Below are positions 25,417-33,812 of a stretch of 64,000 nt of DNA, in pieces. Each line of letters begins with the position of its first letter. The stretch's first letter is position 1. The position numbers and the translations under genes were made by a program. The stretch covers positions 1 to 64,000 of the forward strand of contig NZ_JAOQKC010000017.1 of NCBI RefSeq assembly GCF_025567165.1, in the 5' to 3' direction. The notes beneath the pieces were generated by a model. It had not been told where the DNA came from. It did no database searches and worked only from the letters and a program-made list of their open reading frames with translations. The stretch is from Laedolimicola ammoniilytica (GTDB lineage Bacteria; Bacillota; Clostridia; Lachnospirales; Lachnospiraceae).

Positions 25417-27990
25417 ATGACTCGAAAATGGATTTACCCGGTGCTTCTGACCGGACTTTTTGCGCTGCTCATCCATCTGTCCCTTCCGGCGGGCTGCGTC
25501 TACGGCTCCACCACGGACTGGCTGAGCCAGCACACAGCCCTGGCTGAGACCATCCGCACAGCCATGCGGGAGCAGCATACGCTCTTGCCTGCCTACCTGC
25601 CTCTGGGCGGCGGCAGCAATGGATTTCAGTTTTCTTATTATGGGTATCTGCGCCCGGACATCCTCATTGGCTGTCTTCTGCCCGCAGTCCCCATGTACAA
25701 AATCGTCATTGCCTATGCGCTGGGCGGCTGCCTCTTAAGCGTGCTGCTCTTCTATCTGCTGCTCCGACGGCACCGGCTGTCCGGCTTTGACTCCTTTATG
25801 GGAAGCGTCCTCTTTCTGACCGCTTCCTGTTTTTTCCATACTCATCGGCAGCTCATGTTCGTAAATTATATGCCGTTTCTGCTGCTGGCCCTTTTATCTG
25901 TGAAAAAGAGCCCCCGACGGATGCCGGCCCTGCTGCCGCTGTGGATGCTGCTGATCTGCCTCCACAGCTTCTACTATGCCCCGGCCTGCTTCGTGGTCAT
26001 CGGCTGGTACTGGGCCTGGCTGTCCGGTCGATATTTCTTCAAGCCCTGGTTTGTCTCCTGCGCCCTGGGCGGCTTTCTGGCTTTTGCACTTCTTTTGCCC
26101 ACCGGCCTGTCCCTTCTGGAGCACCGGCGCGCCTCGGCTTCGGGGGATGCGGGATTAACCACTTTTTTTGAAGATTTCCAGTCCCTGCTTTACAGCTCCT
26201 ACGGGCTGGGCGTGACCCTTATCGTCCTGTATCTGGTGGTGCTGGGCGTGGCCATCCGGAAGTATCGGGCCGTCAGCCTGATCTTTTTGCTGCTGTTCCT
26301 CTGGGGCGGGATCTCCTACCTCCTGAACGCCACCCTTTACGCCCGGGCGAAGATTCTGATGCCGTTTCTGCCGCTGCTTCTGCTCCACTGCGCGCTGATT
26401 CTGTCGGATCTGAAAAACGGTCGCGTGAGCTTCCGGCTCTGGCCGTTCCCATTGCTATTTGCGGTCATTTTCCGCTACCTGCATAAGAGCTACTGGACGC
26501 TGGTACAGGCGGACTTTCTCTTTCTGCTGGCTGTGGTGCTGCTGGCCATGGCAGTCAGTGAGGATCGGGCCGAAGCTTCCGAAGGCGCTGCCCCTGTGGC
26601 AGGTTCGGGACTTCGCTATCTGTTGTCCCGCTTCGCGTTTCTCTGTCTCCTGATTATGCCCTGTCTCTTCTTCCTTCGCTCGGCTTCGAAGGAAAAATTT
26701 GTCACCCAGGCTGATATGGATGCCGCCATTGAAAAACCTGCCCTGACCCTGTATACGGACTCCCTGTACCGCTATGATTCTCTGGTTCATCCGTTAGTCA
26801 ACGGTAACCGGGACGCGTCATCCGTCCGCAGTAAGAGCTCCATGTACTCGTCGGTCTACAGTAATGAATACTCCCGAGTGTACTATGACTACCTGAAAAC
26901 CCCGGTGCAGATTAATAACCGGCTGGCCATCCTGACCGCCAACAACCCGTTTCTGCTGAATTTTATGGGCATCCGTTATCTGGAGACCAGCCCATCCCAG
27001 GTACCTGCAGGCTACCGGGTGCTCTGGGAAAATGATACGATGGCTGTCTCGGAAAATGAATCCGTGCTGCCGATGGCCTATCTGACCAGCGATACCATGA
27101 CCGACACCCTGTTCAACCGAATCAAAGGCTGGGAGCAGGCCGAGGCCCTGACCCGCACCACCGTGATTCCGGACGAAGCAGCTGACAGCTCCACCATTTC
27201 CGGTAAATCTTCTTCTGAAAAAGAAGAAGGCTGGCGCACAAAAATCCGGTACTACCAGCCTCTCTGGTCTTCCAAAGAAATCCCGGCCACGGTGCAGCTT
27301 GCCGCCTCCGGGGACGCCAAAAACCGCTCCTACGATCTCAAGGTCACCCGTGACAGCACCGTGATCCTGAACTTCCAAACCCCCGTTCAGGAACAACTCC
27401 TGCTGCTCCGCTTCGACGTGGCCAACCACACCGGCAAGGCTGTGACTATCACCATCAACGGCGTGAAAAACAAACTGTCCGCACCCGGCGCAGCCTATCC
27501 CAACGGAAACGGGACCTTCCAGTATCAGTTTCTCTCCGCCTCCGTGGACGGCGTGGCAGACTCTGGGCAGGGCATCACAAAATTGAAAATTAAGCTGCCC
27601 AAAGGGCATTATACATTGAAAAATATCCGGTTCGGTCTCTTAGACGCTTCGGTGTTCCAGGAGAAGGCCTGGACGGCTGTGGAAGCGCTGGACTGCGATA
27701 CTACGAAAAATGAGATCCTGGCCTGCAAGGCTTCCGCCGATACGGACTGCTGGTTCGTCACTTCCATTCCCATGCAGAAGGGCATGAAGCTCTATGTGGA
27801 TGGGGTGGCTACGGAATTGTATACGGTCAATACCGCATTCGCAGGCGCAAAGCTTCCGGCCGGGGAGCATGAGATCCGTCTGTGCCTGACGCCGCCGGGG
27901 ATGAAGGCCGGAATCGCGATAAGCGGGCTGGCCGGGCTTGTATGGCTGGCGATTCTGGCGGGGCGGGGATATCGGAAAATCCGAAGGTAA
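25417..27990 (+). CDS. YfhO-family large membrane protein
   Basis: An 857-residue protein with roughly a dozen membrane segments in the first half, a big extracytoplasmic beta-rich domain from about residue 420 to 825, and a last membrane helix with a basic end (GRGYRKIRR). This is the YfhO plan, linked in Firmicutes to sugar transfer onto lipoteichoic acid or other wall polymers. It lies 39 bp after the fucosyltransferase-like gene with AAGGAGATTTT before the ATG, so the two form a plus-strand operon. Enzymatic activity is unproven. Confidence 0.8.
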   Translation: MTRKWIYPVLLTGLFALLIHLSLPAGCVYGSTTDWLSQHTALAETIRTAMREQHTLLPAYLPLGGGSNGFQFSYYGYLRPDILIGCLLPAVPMYKIVIAYALGGCLLSVLLFYLLLRRHRLSGFDSFMGSVLFLTASCFFHTHRQLMFVNYMPFLLLALLSVKKSPRRMPALLPLWMLLICLHSFYYAPACFVVIGWYWAWLSGRYFFKPWFVSCALGGFLAFALLLPTGLSLLEHRRASASGDAGLTTFFEDFQSLLYSSYGLGVTLIVLYLVVLGVAIRKYRAVSLIFLLLFLWGGISYLLNATLYARAKILMPFLPLLLLHCALILSDLKNGRVSFRLWPFPLLFAVIFRYLHKSYWTLVQADFLFLLAVVLLAMAVSEDRAEASEGAAPVAGSGLRYLLSRFAFLCLLIMPCLFFLRSASKEKFVTQADMDAAIEKPALTLYTDSLYRYDSLVHPLVNGNRDASSVRSKSSMYSSVYSNEYSRVYYDYLKTPVQINNRLAILTANNPFLLNFMGIRYLETSPSQVPAGYRVLWENDTMAVSENESVLPMAYLTSDTMTDTLFNRIKGWEQAEALTRTTVIPDEAADSSTISGKSSSEKEEGWRTKIRYYQPLWSSKEIPATVQLAASGDAKNRSYDLKVTRDSTVILNFQTPVQEQLLLLRFDVANHTGKAVTITINGVKNKLSAPGAAYPNGNGTFQYQFLSASVDGVADSGQGITKLKIKLPKGHYTLKNIRFGLLDASVFQEKAWTAVEALDCDTTKNEILACKASADTDCWFVTSIPMQKGMKLYVDGVATELYTVNTAFAGAKLPAGEHEIRLCLTPPGMKAGIAISGLAGLVWLAILAGRGYRKIRR

Positions 27991-27993
27991 GAA

Positions 27994-28170
27994 AGAATCC
28001 TGCTTCGCAGGATTCTCCGCCTGCGGCGGGTCGCTTTAGCGACATGATTCCTTTCCGCCGCAGTGCGATAATATTTTTATGTAATAGGGGATTCCATAGG
28101 AATTTCCTATTACATAACAAAAAGAGTATGTAACGCATTCTTACTTTCCTGAAATGGTTACATACTCTTT
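27994..28170. repeat. Array of four stem-loops in the convergent gap
   Basis: Between the converging yfhO-like and trpZ-like genes are four inverted repeats. They are AGAATCCTGC-TTC-GCAGGATTCT (27994-28016); CTGCGGCGG with CCGCCGCAG enclosing GTCGC-TTTA-GCGAC (28021-28063); a 19-bp arm pair with two mismatches (28077-28117); and AAAGAGTATGTAAC with GTTACATACTCTTT (28121-28170). The last is followed by T-rich sequence and can terminate both operons. Confidence 0.75.
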
Positions 28171-28198
28171 CTATTTTCCATATTCTCTTTCTTCGCTT

Positions 28199-29008
28199 TT
28201 ACTGTGCCGCGTCGGAAAGCAGGATCCGGTCATTGTCCAGCTCATGTCCTGCGCCTGCCTTGAAGCGGGTCAGCAGATCTTCCACGGTCATATGCTTTCG
28301 CTCTTCTCCGCCCACGTCCAGGACGATATTGCCGTCGGCCATCATCAGGGTCCGATTGCCCAGCTCCAGGGCCTGGCGCATGTTGTGGGTGATCATCATG
28401 CAGGTGATCTGTTCCTGCTCCACGATATCTTTCGTCAGCTGCAGCACCTTCTCCGCTGTCGCCGGATCCAGGGCTGCCGTGTGCTCATCGAGCAGCAGAA
28501 GCTTCGGCGTCACTAAGGTTGACATCAGTAAGGTCAGCGCCTGACGCTGTCCGCCGGAGAGCAGGCCGACCGGCTGCTTCATCCGGTCTTCCAGTCCCAT
28601 ATTTAGCAGGGACAGGCGCTCCCGGAATACTTCTTTATCCTTCTTCGAGATGCGGGAAAAGGCGGAAGTTCCCCTGGATGCACGTAAGTAGGCCAGCGCC
28701 AGATTTTCCTCGATGGTCATGCCCGGGGCCGTTCCCTTCAAGGGATCCTGGAACAGGCGGCCGATGAAGCGACTGCGCTTATACTCCGGCAGGAAGGTGA
28801 TGTCTTCGCCGTCCACCATCACCGCGCCCTCGTCCACATAGAAGCCGCCTGCAATGGCATTGAACAGGGTGGATTTTCCGGCTCCGTTGGAGCCGATGAT
28901 GGTCACAAAATCCCCGTGATCCAGATGCAGAGAGAGACCGGACAGGGCGCTCTTCGCATTGACCGTCCCCGGGTTAAAGGTTTTCGATATGTTCTGAATG
29001 TCCAGCAT
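28199..29008 (-). CDS. ABC transporter ATP-binding protein (TrpZ-type)
   Basis: A 269-residue ATPase with Walker A GSNGAGKST (39-47), signature LSGGQRQAL, Walker B LLLLDEHTAALDP and the switch histidine in MMITHN. It is encoded with a LivH/permease-like protein and an ABC_sub_bind lipoprotein, the arrangement known as TrpXYZ when preceded by a tryptophan T-box, as here. The ATG overlaps the permease stop by one base (TAATG), indicating coupled translation. Confidence 0.88.
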   Translation of the reverse strand: MLDIQNISKTFNPGTVNAKSALSGLSLHLDHGDFVTIIGSNGAGKSTLFNAIAGGFYVDEGAVMVDGEDITFLPEYKRSRFIGRLFQDPLKGTAPGMTIEENLALAYLRASRGTSAFSRISKKDKEVFRERLSLLNMGLEDRMKQPVGLLSGGQRQALTLLMSTLVTPKLLLLDEHTAALDPATAEKVLQLTKDIVEQEQITCMMITHNMRQALELGNRTLMMADGNIVLDVGGEERKHMTVEDLLTRFKAGAGHELDNDRILLSDAAQ

Positions 29009-29931
29009 TAGAAACGGCCCCCTTTCACGGTATGTGCCTTTTTCCGGGCGTTTTTCCGCTTCTGGAAGGCCGCCCAGTTCTTCATGGTCGGGAACGCGAT
29101 GGCCAGGGCCACGATAATCGCAGTCACCAGCTTCAGCCCCTGTACCGGCATAATTTTTGTATACAATACAATCGCGTAGATAAAACGATAGATAATCGAA
29201 CCAATCACAGCCGCCAACGCGCCTTTTACCACGCTTTTGCGGCCCAGCACGGTCTCACCGATGATCAGACAGGCCAGACCGATGACCACGATTCCGGTGC
29301 CGCCGTTGATGTCGGCAGTATTCTGATACTGGCCCACCATGGCGCCGGAGAGAGCCGTCAGCGCATTGGCCACGCACAGGCCTACGGTGATGGTAAAGGT
29401 CGGATTTACCGAAGAAGCACGCACCATATCGATATTATCGCCGGTGGCGCGGATGGAGAGACCAAGTCGGGTACTCAGGAACAGCACCAGCAGCACGCCT
29501 GCCAGAATCACAACGGTTCCGGCCAGCAGCACCTCATACCACTGTCCGCCGATGCCGGTTTGCTGGAACAGGGTGAAAATGGTGGCAGTCTTCAGGAGGC
29601 TCACATTGGCGCTCCATTTCATAACCATCAGGTTAATCGTATATAGTCCCATATTGGTAACGATTCCGGCCAGGATGGACGGTACGCCCAGGCGGGTCTG
29701 CTGGAATGCGGTCACGAAACCTGCGCAGACGCCTGCCGCCATAGCCGCGGGGATGGCCAGGAACGGATGTCCGGCTGCCGCCATGGTGACGGATACCGCC
29801 GTGCCCAGTACGAAGCAGCCGTCGGTGGTCATATCGGCAATGTCCAATACACGGAAGCTTAAGAACAGGGCCATGGGGATCAACGCGTACAGGAAGCCCA
29901 ATTCCAGGGCCGTTTGTAAAATATGTAACAC
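29008..29931 (-). CDS. ABC transporter permease (TrpY-type)
   Basis: A 307-residue membrane protein of the BPD_transp_2 class with about nine segments; conserved parts include LSIRATGDNIDMVRASSVNP and GLACLIIGETVLGRKS. The start chosen is GTG at 29929-29931 behind GGAGGTGTTCCT. An ATG at 29949 lies inside the ribosome site and cannot have its own. Together with the neighbouring ATPase and lipoprotein it should import tryptophan or a tryptophan precursor, judged from the T-box upstream. Confidence 0.86.
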   Translation of the reverse strand: MLHILQTALELGFLYALIPMALFLSFRVLDIADMTTDGCFVLGTAVSVTMAAAGHPFLAIPAAMAAGVCAGFVTAFQQTRLGVPSILAGIVTNMGLYTINLMVMKWSANVSLLKTATIFTLFQQTGIGGQWYEVLLAGTVVILAGVLLVLFLSTRLGLSIRATGDNIDMVRASSVNPTFTITVGLCVANALTALSGAMVGQYQNTADINGGTGIVVIGLACLIIGETVLGRKSVVKGALAAVIGSIIYRFIYAIVLYTKIMPVQGLKLVTAIIVALAIAFPTMKNWAAFQKRKNARKKAHTVKGGRF

Positions 29932-30025
29932 AGGAACACCTCCATACATAAAGATGGGCAGGACAGCCGCATTTTAGAGATTGCCGCTGTCCTGCTTTCT
30001 TGTCTCTTCTTATTTAAAATCTTTT

Positions 30026-31090
30026 TTATTCCTCAGTGGTCTGAACCTCTACGACAGTTCCCATATCATTGAATACGGAGTAATCGATGCCAAGAGTCGC
30101 TGCTGTCTCCGTGTTGACGGTGATGATGCCGCCCTCTGTTACGTAGTAGTCCTCCAGGCCGTCCATGCCCTCTGTCATAGCGGTGTATGCCAGGTCAGCC
30201 GTCTGAGCGCCAAGGTCTGTGTAGTTCACGCCGCAGGTGGCGAACGCGCCGTTTCTTACGAAGGAATCTGCTCCGGTGTAGTGCGGGATGCCAGCCTTTG
30301 CAAGATCCTCATAGATAGCCAGCTCTGCCGCCATGATGACATTGTCGGTCGGTGTGAAGATAGCGTCTACCTTGTCAGCTACCAGAGAGGAGGCCGCTGC
30401 GATTACCTCGTCGTTGGTATTGGCCGGCTGCTCGGTGTAATTGATGCCTTTTTCCTCCAGGTATGCCTTTGCGTCCGCAATCGGCTTTGTGGAGTTGGCC
30501 TCAGACAGGGAGTACAGAAGGCCTACCTTCTGGATGTCCGGGTTCTGGGCAAACATCATTTCCATAATCTTATTGGTATCCAGAGCGTCGCTGGTTCCTG
30601 TTACGTAGTCGATGCCGGTCAGCTCTGCTGCCTCCGGGTCAGAAATTGCCGCGAAGATCACCGGCGTCTGGGTATCCTGAGCGCATACAGTCATGACCTG
30701 TGCTGCCAGAGTCGCAATCGGGATGATGGCGTCTACACCGTCCGCGATAGCCTGGTCGCCAATCTGCTTCAGGGTCGTCTGGTCGTTCTGTCCGGAATAA
30801 ATCTCGTAATGGATGGTTACATTGTTATCCTTCGCAATCTGGTCCAGCTCTGCCGCTACCGCGTTGGCGATTTCATCCAGGGAAGCGTGATCGAGCTGCT
30901 TTACAATGGCTACGTTGTACTCTGCAGTGTCGCCGGACGCCGCGTCTGTGTCAGCGTCGGTCTCTGCCGCGGTGCTGGAAGCTCCGGTGTCTGCGGAGGT
31001 ATCGGCCTTGGATCCACATCCTACCATGGAAAATGTCAGTGCTGCCGCACAACCAAAAGCTACCAGTTTCTTGAGAGTCATGTTTTTCAT
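30026..31090 (-). CDS. ABC transporter substrate-binding lipoprotein (TrpX-type)
   Basis: A 354-residue secreted binding protein with lipobox MVGC (Cys25), an Asp/Ala/Ser-rich linker and an ABC_sub_bind fold (NVAIVKQLDHASLDEI, IFAAISDPEAAEL, VDAIFTPTDNVIM). The start is ATG at 31088-31090 behind GGAGAACAAAATT; an ATG five codons earlier is less well placed. It is the first structural gene behind a T-box whose specifier reads TGG, so tryptophan is the expected ligand class. This follows the known TrpXYZ systems and is not proven here. Confidence 0.88.
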   Translation of the reverse strand: MKNMTLKKLVAFGCAAALTFSMVGCGSKADTSADTGASSTAAETDADTDAASGDTAEYNVAIVKQLDHASLDEIANAVAAELDQIAKDNNVTIHYEIYSGQNDQTTLKQIGDQAIADGVDAIIPIATLAAQVMTVCAQDTQTPVIFAAISDPEAAELTGIDYVTGTSDALDTNKIMEMMFAQNPDIQKVGLLYSLSEANSTKPIADAKAYLEEKGINYTEQPANTNDEVIAAASSLVADKVDAIFTPTDNVIMAAELAIYEDLAKAGIPHYTGADSFVRNGAFATCGVNYTDLGAQTADLAYTAMTEGMDGLEDYYVTEGGIITVNTETAATLGIDYSVFNDMGTVVEVQTTEE

Positions 31091-31199
31091 AATTTTGTTC
31101 TCCATTCTTTTTTAATTTAGATGGCAGATGTAACAGTCCGCCTTGCCGGAGCTGACTGTCTGGAGGAAAGTATCATTCGTCCTACCCCCGCCAGGTAAA

Positions 31200-31311
31200 G
31201 CCTGAGAACACTCCGTGTTCCCAGGCTCGCGGCTGTTCGCCGCATGTTCAGATATGAATTCAAACTGGCTGATGTGCAAGCACCTCATCCAGTTTGAATT
31301 CATATCTGAAC
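31200..31311. repeat. Three-hairpin leader element with a GTGCAAGCAC tip
   Basis: Between the T-box terminator and trpX are hairpins at 31200-31226 (GAACAC/GTGTTC core), at 31229-31243 (GCGGC/GCCGC), and a long perfect 23-bp stem (31246-31268 with 31289-31311). The tip of the long stem holds GTGCAAGCAC at 31274-31283. The tip matches that of the element at 19281-19442 although the arms differ. It would lie in the untranslated leader of the trpXYZ-type mRNA. Confidence 0.75.
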
Positions 31312-31332
31312 GCCTGGCTCATTAGGTATACG

Positions 31333-31372
31333 AAAAAAACGCCTTTGCCCCATATATATGGGACAAAAGCGT
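31333..31372 (-). terminator. T-box regulated terminator
   Basis: Thirteen paired positions, ACGCTTTTGTCCC with GGGGCAAAGGCGT on the minus strand, around an ATATATAT loop. Seven T residues follow. It stands 9 nt after the T-box motif, as required for switching between antiterminator and terminator. Confidence 0.85.
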
Positions 31373-31625
31373 CATATACTTCTGCGATACCACCCAAATT
31401 GACATTTCCTGCGAAATGTCCGCTCGCTACACGTACCATCATACGTGCCCCGATGGATAACGGGTGGGGTCCCGTCAGCTTCTACTTGACCGTCTGCTCG
31501 TTCAAAGCCGCCCTCCGAAGTCCATTCACCGACTGCCTCACGCTCCGTTTCCACCCTCCGGAACTCTCTGTAGATCCGCATCTGTCCGCTACTACTCTTC
31601 TTCACAGGTTTCTCTGTTTGATGTT
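31333..31625 (-). ncRNA. T-box leader with a tryptophan (UGG) specifier
   Basis: The minus-strand leader contains the T-box motif GGGTGGTATCGCAG (31382-31395), a terminator and a long stem I region. On the 3' side of stem I the context GTGAA-TGG-ACTTC matches the usual specifier-loop layout, with TGG at 31522-31524. TGG reads tryptophan, agreeing with the TrpXYZ-type genes downstream. Uncharged tRNA-Trp would stabilise the antiterminator and switch the transporter on. Pairing of the full stem I was not folded by computer. Confidence 0.88.
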
Positions 31626-31631
31626 GTTTGT

Positions 31632-31660
31632 ATTATATGCACGTTTTTCCGGTTTGTCAA
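31632..31660 (-). promoter_or_regulatory. Consensus promoter of the T-box/trpXYZ-type operon
   Basis: TTGACA (31655-31660) and TATAAT (31632-31637), both perfect, are separated by exactly 17 bp. Transcription should start near 31625, right at the T-box leader. Strong constitutive initiation fits control by termination alone. Confidence 0.9.
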
Positions 31661-31717
31661 TAGTTTTCTAAAAATTTGTTTTATTCGTTTAGCTTATTAA
31701 AGTCTTACGCTACCAGA

Positions 31718-31765
31718 AGAGAGAACTATCCCCGCCAACCTCAGTGAGCGGAGATAGTTTTCTCT
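31718..31765 (-). terminator. Terminator after the GT2 gene cluster
   Basis: AGAGAGAACTATC and GATAGTTTTCTCT arms, with an inner CCGC/GCGG pair, lie 16 bp past the stop at 31781. The flanks are pyrimidine-rich on the minus strand. Confidence 0.7.
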
Positions 31766-31780
31766 TCGTCCGTCTGTATT

Positions 31781-32857
31781 CTACTGTCTTTTATACTCTC
31801 TCCCGAGATAATAATTCACCTTAAAGAACACCAGCACCAGCCAGTAACACAGGTTATAATGTCCCGTCCGCATCAGCCACAGATACAGCCGGATGGACAC
31901 CGACAGCTTATCCATCGTATGCTCCTCGATGGCCTCCCGAACTTCCGGATCCTCGCAGATTCGTCGCACATTCGCCACCACCGTCCGCCGCCCGGACTTA
32001 TAATTCCGATAGATCTCATTCTTCACGGCCAGCACCGCCAGTCCCAGAAAATCATTCCGGATCTGCGCCGTAAAATCATAGACGCCCTTGGCGTCGCTGA
32101 TGGCCTGCAGCCGCGCTCTCAGAAGCTTCACCTTCTCGATATAGCCACTGTCATACTGTCCCGTAATCGACTTGTTATTAATCCAATAGTGATAGGGATA
32201 AAAATTCTGTACCACGCACAGCTTCTGCGTATCCAGAAGCACCGGGAACGTAATCTGCATATCCTCCCCCACCGCCACCCGGTCGTCGCAGAACTGCACA
32301 TTCGCCCGCAGAAGCTCTGTCCGGAAAATCTTCGTCACCCGGGCCGACTGCAGCGTCCGGCCGAAGAAATAGCCGTCATTGATGAGCGTCGGAAACATCG
32401 CTTCCAGAGCCTTCCGGTCATAGACCTCCTTCTTGAAATTGGAAATTTCATCCCGACCCGGGATCTTCGGATCCTCAAAATCAAAGGTCAGTCCGCAGAC
32501 CGTCACGTCCGCGTCCTCCCGCTGGGCCAGTGTCAGCATCCGCTCATACATATCCGGATCAATCCAGTCGTCGCTGTCCACAAAGCCCGTATATTCCCCG
32601 GTCGCCAGCGCAAGTCCCGCTTTCCAGGCGGTCGTCAGGCCGCCGTTTGGCTTGTGAAGCACCCGGATATTCGTGTGCTTCTTCGCATAAGCATCGCACA
32701 TGGCCCCGGATCCGTCCGTGGAGCCGTCGTCCACCAGAATAATCTCCAGATCGGCTACAGTCTGATTTAAAATACTGTCCACACAGCGCTTCAGATATTG
32801 CTCCACATTGTAGACCGGAACAATCACACTCAATCTTTTACTGTTTTTCACTTTCAC
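31781..32857 (-). CDS. GT2 family glycosyltransferase
   Basis: A 358-residue GT-A enzyme with VIVPVYNVEQYLKRCVDSIL, VDDGSTDGSG and FVDSDDWIDPDMYE (DxD-like metal site). A C-terminal region ends in a short amphipathic, membrane-near segment. It starts at GTG (32855-32857) behind AGGTGATGA, overlapping the upstream GT2 stop by 20 bp. It is the last of three similar enzymes encoded head to tail; such sets usually add successive sugars to a capsule or wall glycan repeat. Substrates are unknown. Confidence 0.87.
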   Translation of the reverse strand: MKVKNSKRLSVIVPVYNVEQYLKRCVDSILNQTVADLEIILVDDGSTDGSGAMCDAYAKKHTNIRVLHKPNGGLTTAWKAGLALATGEYTGFVDSDDWIDPDMYERMLTLAQREDADVTVCGLTFDFEDPKIPGRDEISNFKKEVYDRKALEAMFPTLINDGYFFGRTLQSARVTKIFRTELLRANVQFCDDRVAVGEDMQITFPVLLDTQKLCVVQNFYPYHYWINNKSITGQYDSGYIEKVKLLRARLQAISDAKGVYDFTAQIRNDFLGLAVLAVKNEIYRNYKSGRRTVVANVRRICEDPEVREAIEEHTMDKLSVSIRLYLWLMRTGHYNLCYWLVLVFFKVNYYLGREYKRQ

Positions 32858-33812
32858 TCATCACCTGATTCAATAATTTCCAATAAAGTCCCGGACAGAG
32901 CAGAAACAGCCGATAACCAATCCGCGTCCGCAGCGGAAAATTTCCGTAGCGTCTGACCCGTTTCAGCCCCTGCCGCACCAGATCCCGGATCCAGCGCTGT
33001 TCCTCCGGCGTCGCCGCCCGCTGATCCTGCATTTCAAAATAAATATGGATGCTGCCGTCCGCCAGATCCCGAAGCCCCGGCTCCATCAGATCCACATAGC
33101 CCTTCTGTTCAAAGAAATCCATCCGCTCCGAGACCGCCCGGATCCAGTCCAGCCGTCTGGGGCTGAAGCTTCTGGTAATACTGTCCACGTTGATAAAATA
33201 CCCGTACCGCGTGGAGTCCACCACAGCAGCCTTCTTCACTCGATCATAGATCCGGTAGGTCGTGGCCTCATCCTCATGAATCCGGCCCGCCGGATAGCGG
33301 ATTCCCTGAAACAGCTCCCTCCGGTACAGCTTGTTCCAGGCCACCACAAAACGGGAACCGTCCGGCCCGTACATCCTGTGCAGCATTTCCCGGCCCGTAC
33401 AGGTCTCCACCGCCCCGGTTCCCAGCTCCAGGACAGCTTCCCCGCGCACGTAGATCCACCGGCACACACTCAGCTCACTCCCCGTATCCACACAGGCCCG
33501 ATACAGACATTCCAGAAAATCCGGCGCCAGATAATCGTCTGAATCCACGAAAGCCAGCCACTGACCCCTGGCCGCGTCAATTCCGGCGTTGCGCGCTCCG
33601 GACAGCCCGGCATTTTCCTGATGAATCACCCGAATCCGGGCGTCCTGCCCCGCATACGCGTCGCACATGGCCGGGCAGCCGTCCGGCGAACCATCGTCCA
33701 CCAGAATAATTTCCAGATTCCCGTATGTCTGCGCCAGCACCGAATCCACACAGCGGCACAGGTATTCCTCTACCTTATAAACAGGAATAATTACTGATAT
33801 TAAATCATTCAT
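32838..33812 (-). CDS. GT2 family glycosyltransferase
   Basis: A 324-residue GT-A enzyme (VIIPVYKVEEYLCRCVDSVL, VDDGSPDGCPAMCDAY, FVDSDDYLAPDFLE). Starting at the ATG 33810-33812 it overlaps the upstream gene's stop by 8 bp (ATGAATGA), and the longer frame to 33887 is only a shadow of that gene. Sequence similarity to both flanking GT2 genes suggests tandem duplication followed by divergence. Confidence 0.87.
   Translation of the reverse strand: MNDLISVIIPVYKVEEYLCRCVDSVLAQTYGNLEIILVDDGSPDGCPAMCDAYAGQDARIRVIHQENAGLSGARNAGIDAARGQWLAFVDSDDYLAPDFLECLYRACVDTGSELSVCRWIYVRGEAVLELGTGAVETCTGREMLHRMYGPDGSRFVVAWNKLYRRELFQGIRYPAGRIHEDEATTYRIYDRVKKAAVVDSTRYGYFINVDSITRSFSPRRLDWIRAVSERMDFFEQKGYVDLMEPGLRDLADGSIHIYFEMQDQRAATPEEQRWIRDLVRQGLKRVRRYGNFPLRTRIGYRLFLLCPGLYWKLLNQVMSESEKQ

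Noticed and set aside
28199..31090. Branched-chain amino acid or sugar specificity for the ABC transporter
   Set aside because: The permease fold alone would allow it, but the TGG-specifier T-box and the ABC_sub_bind lipoprotein point to the tryptophan-type TrpXYZ group.
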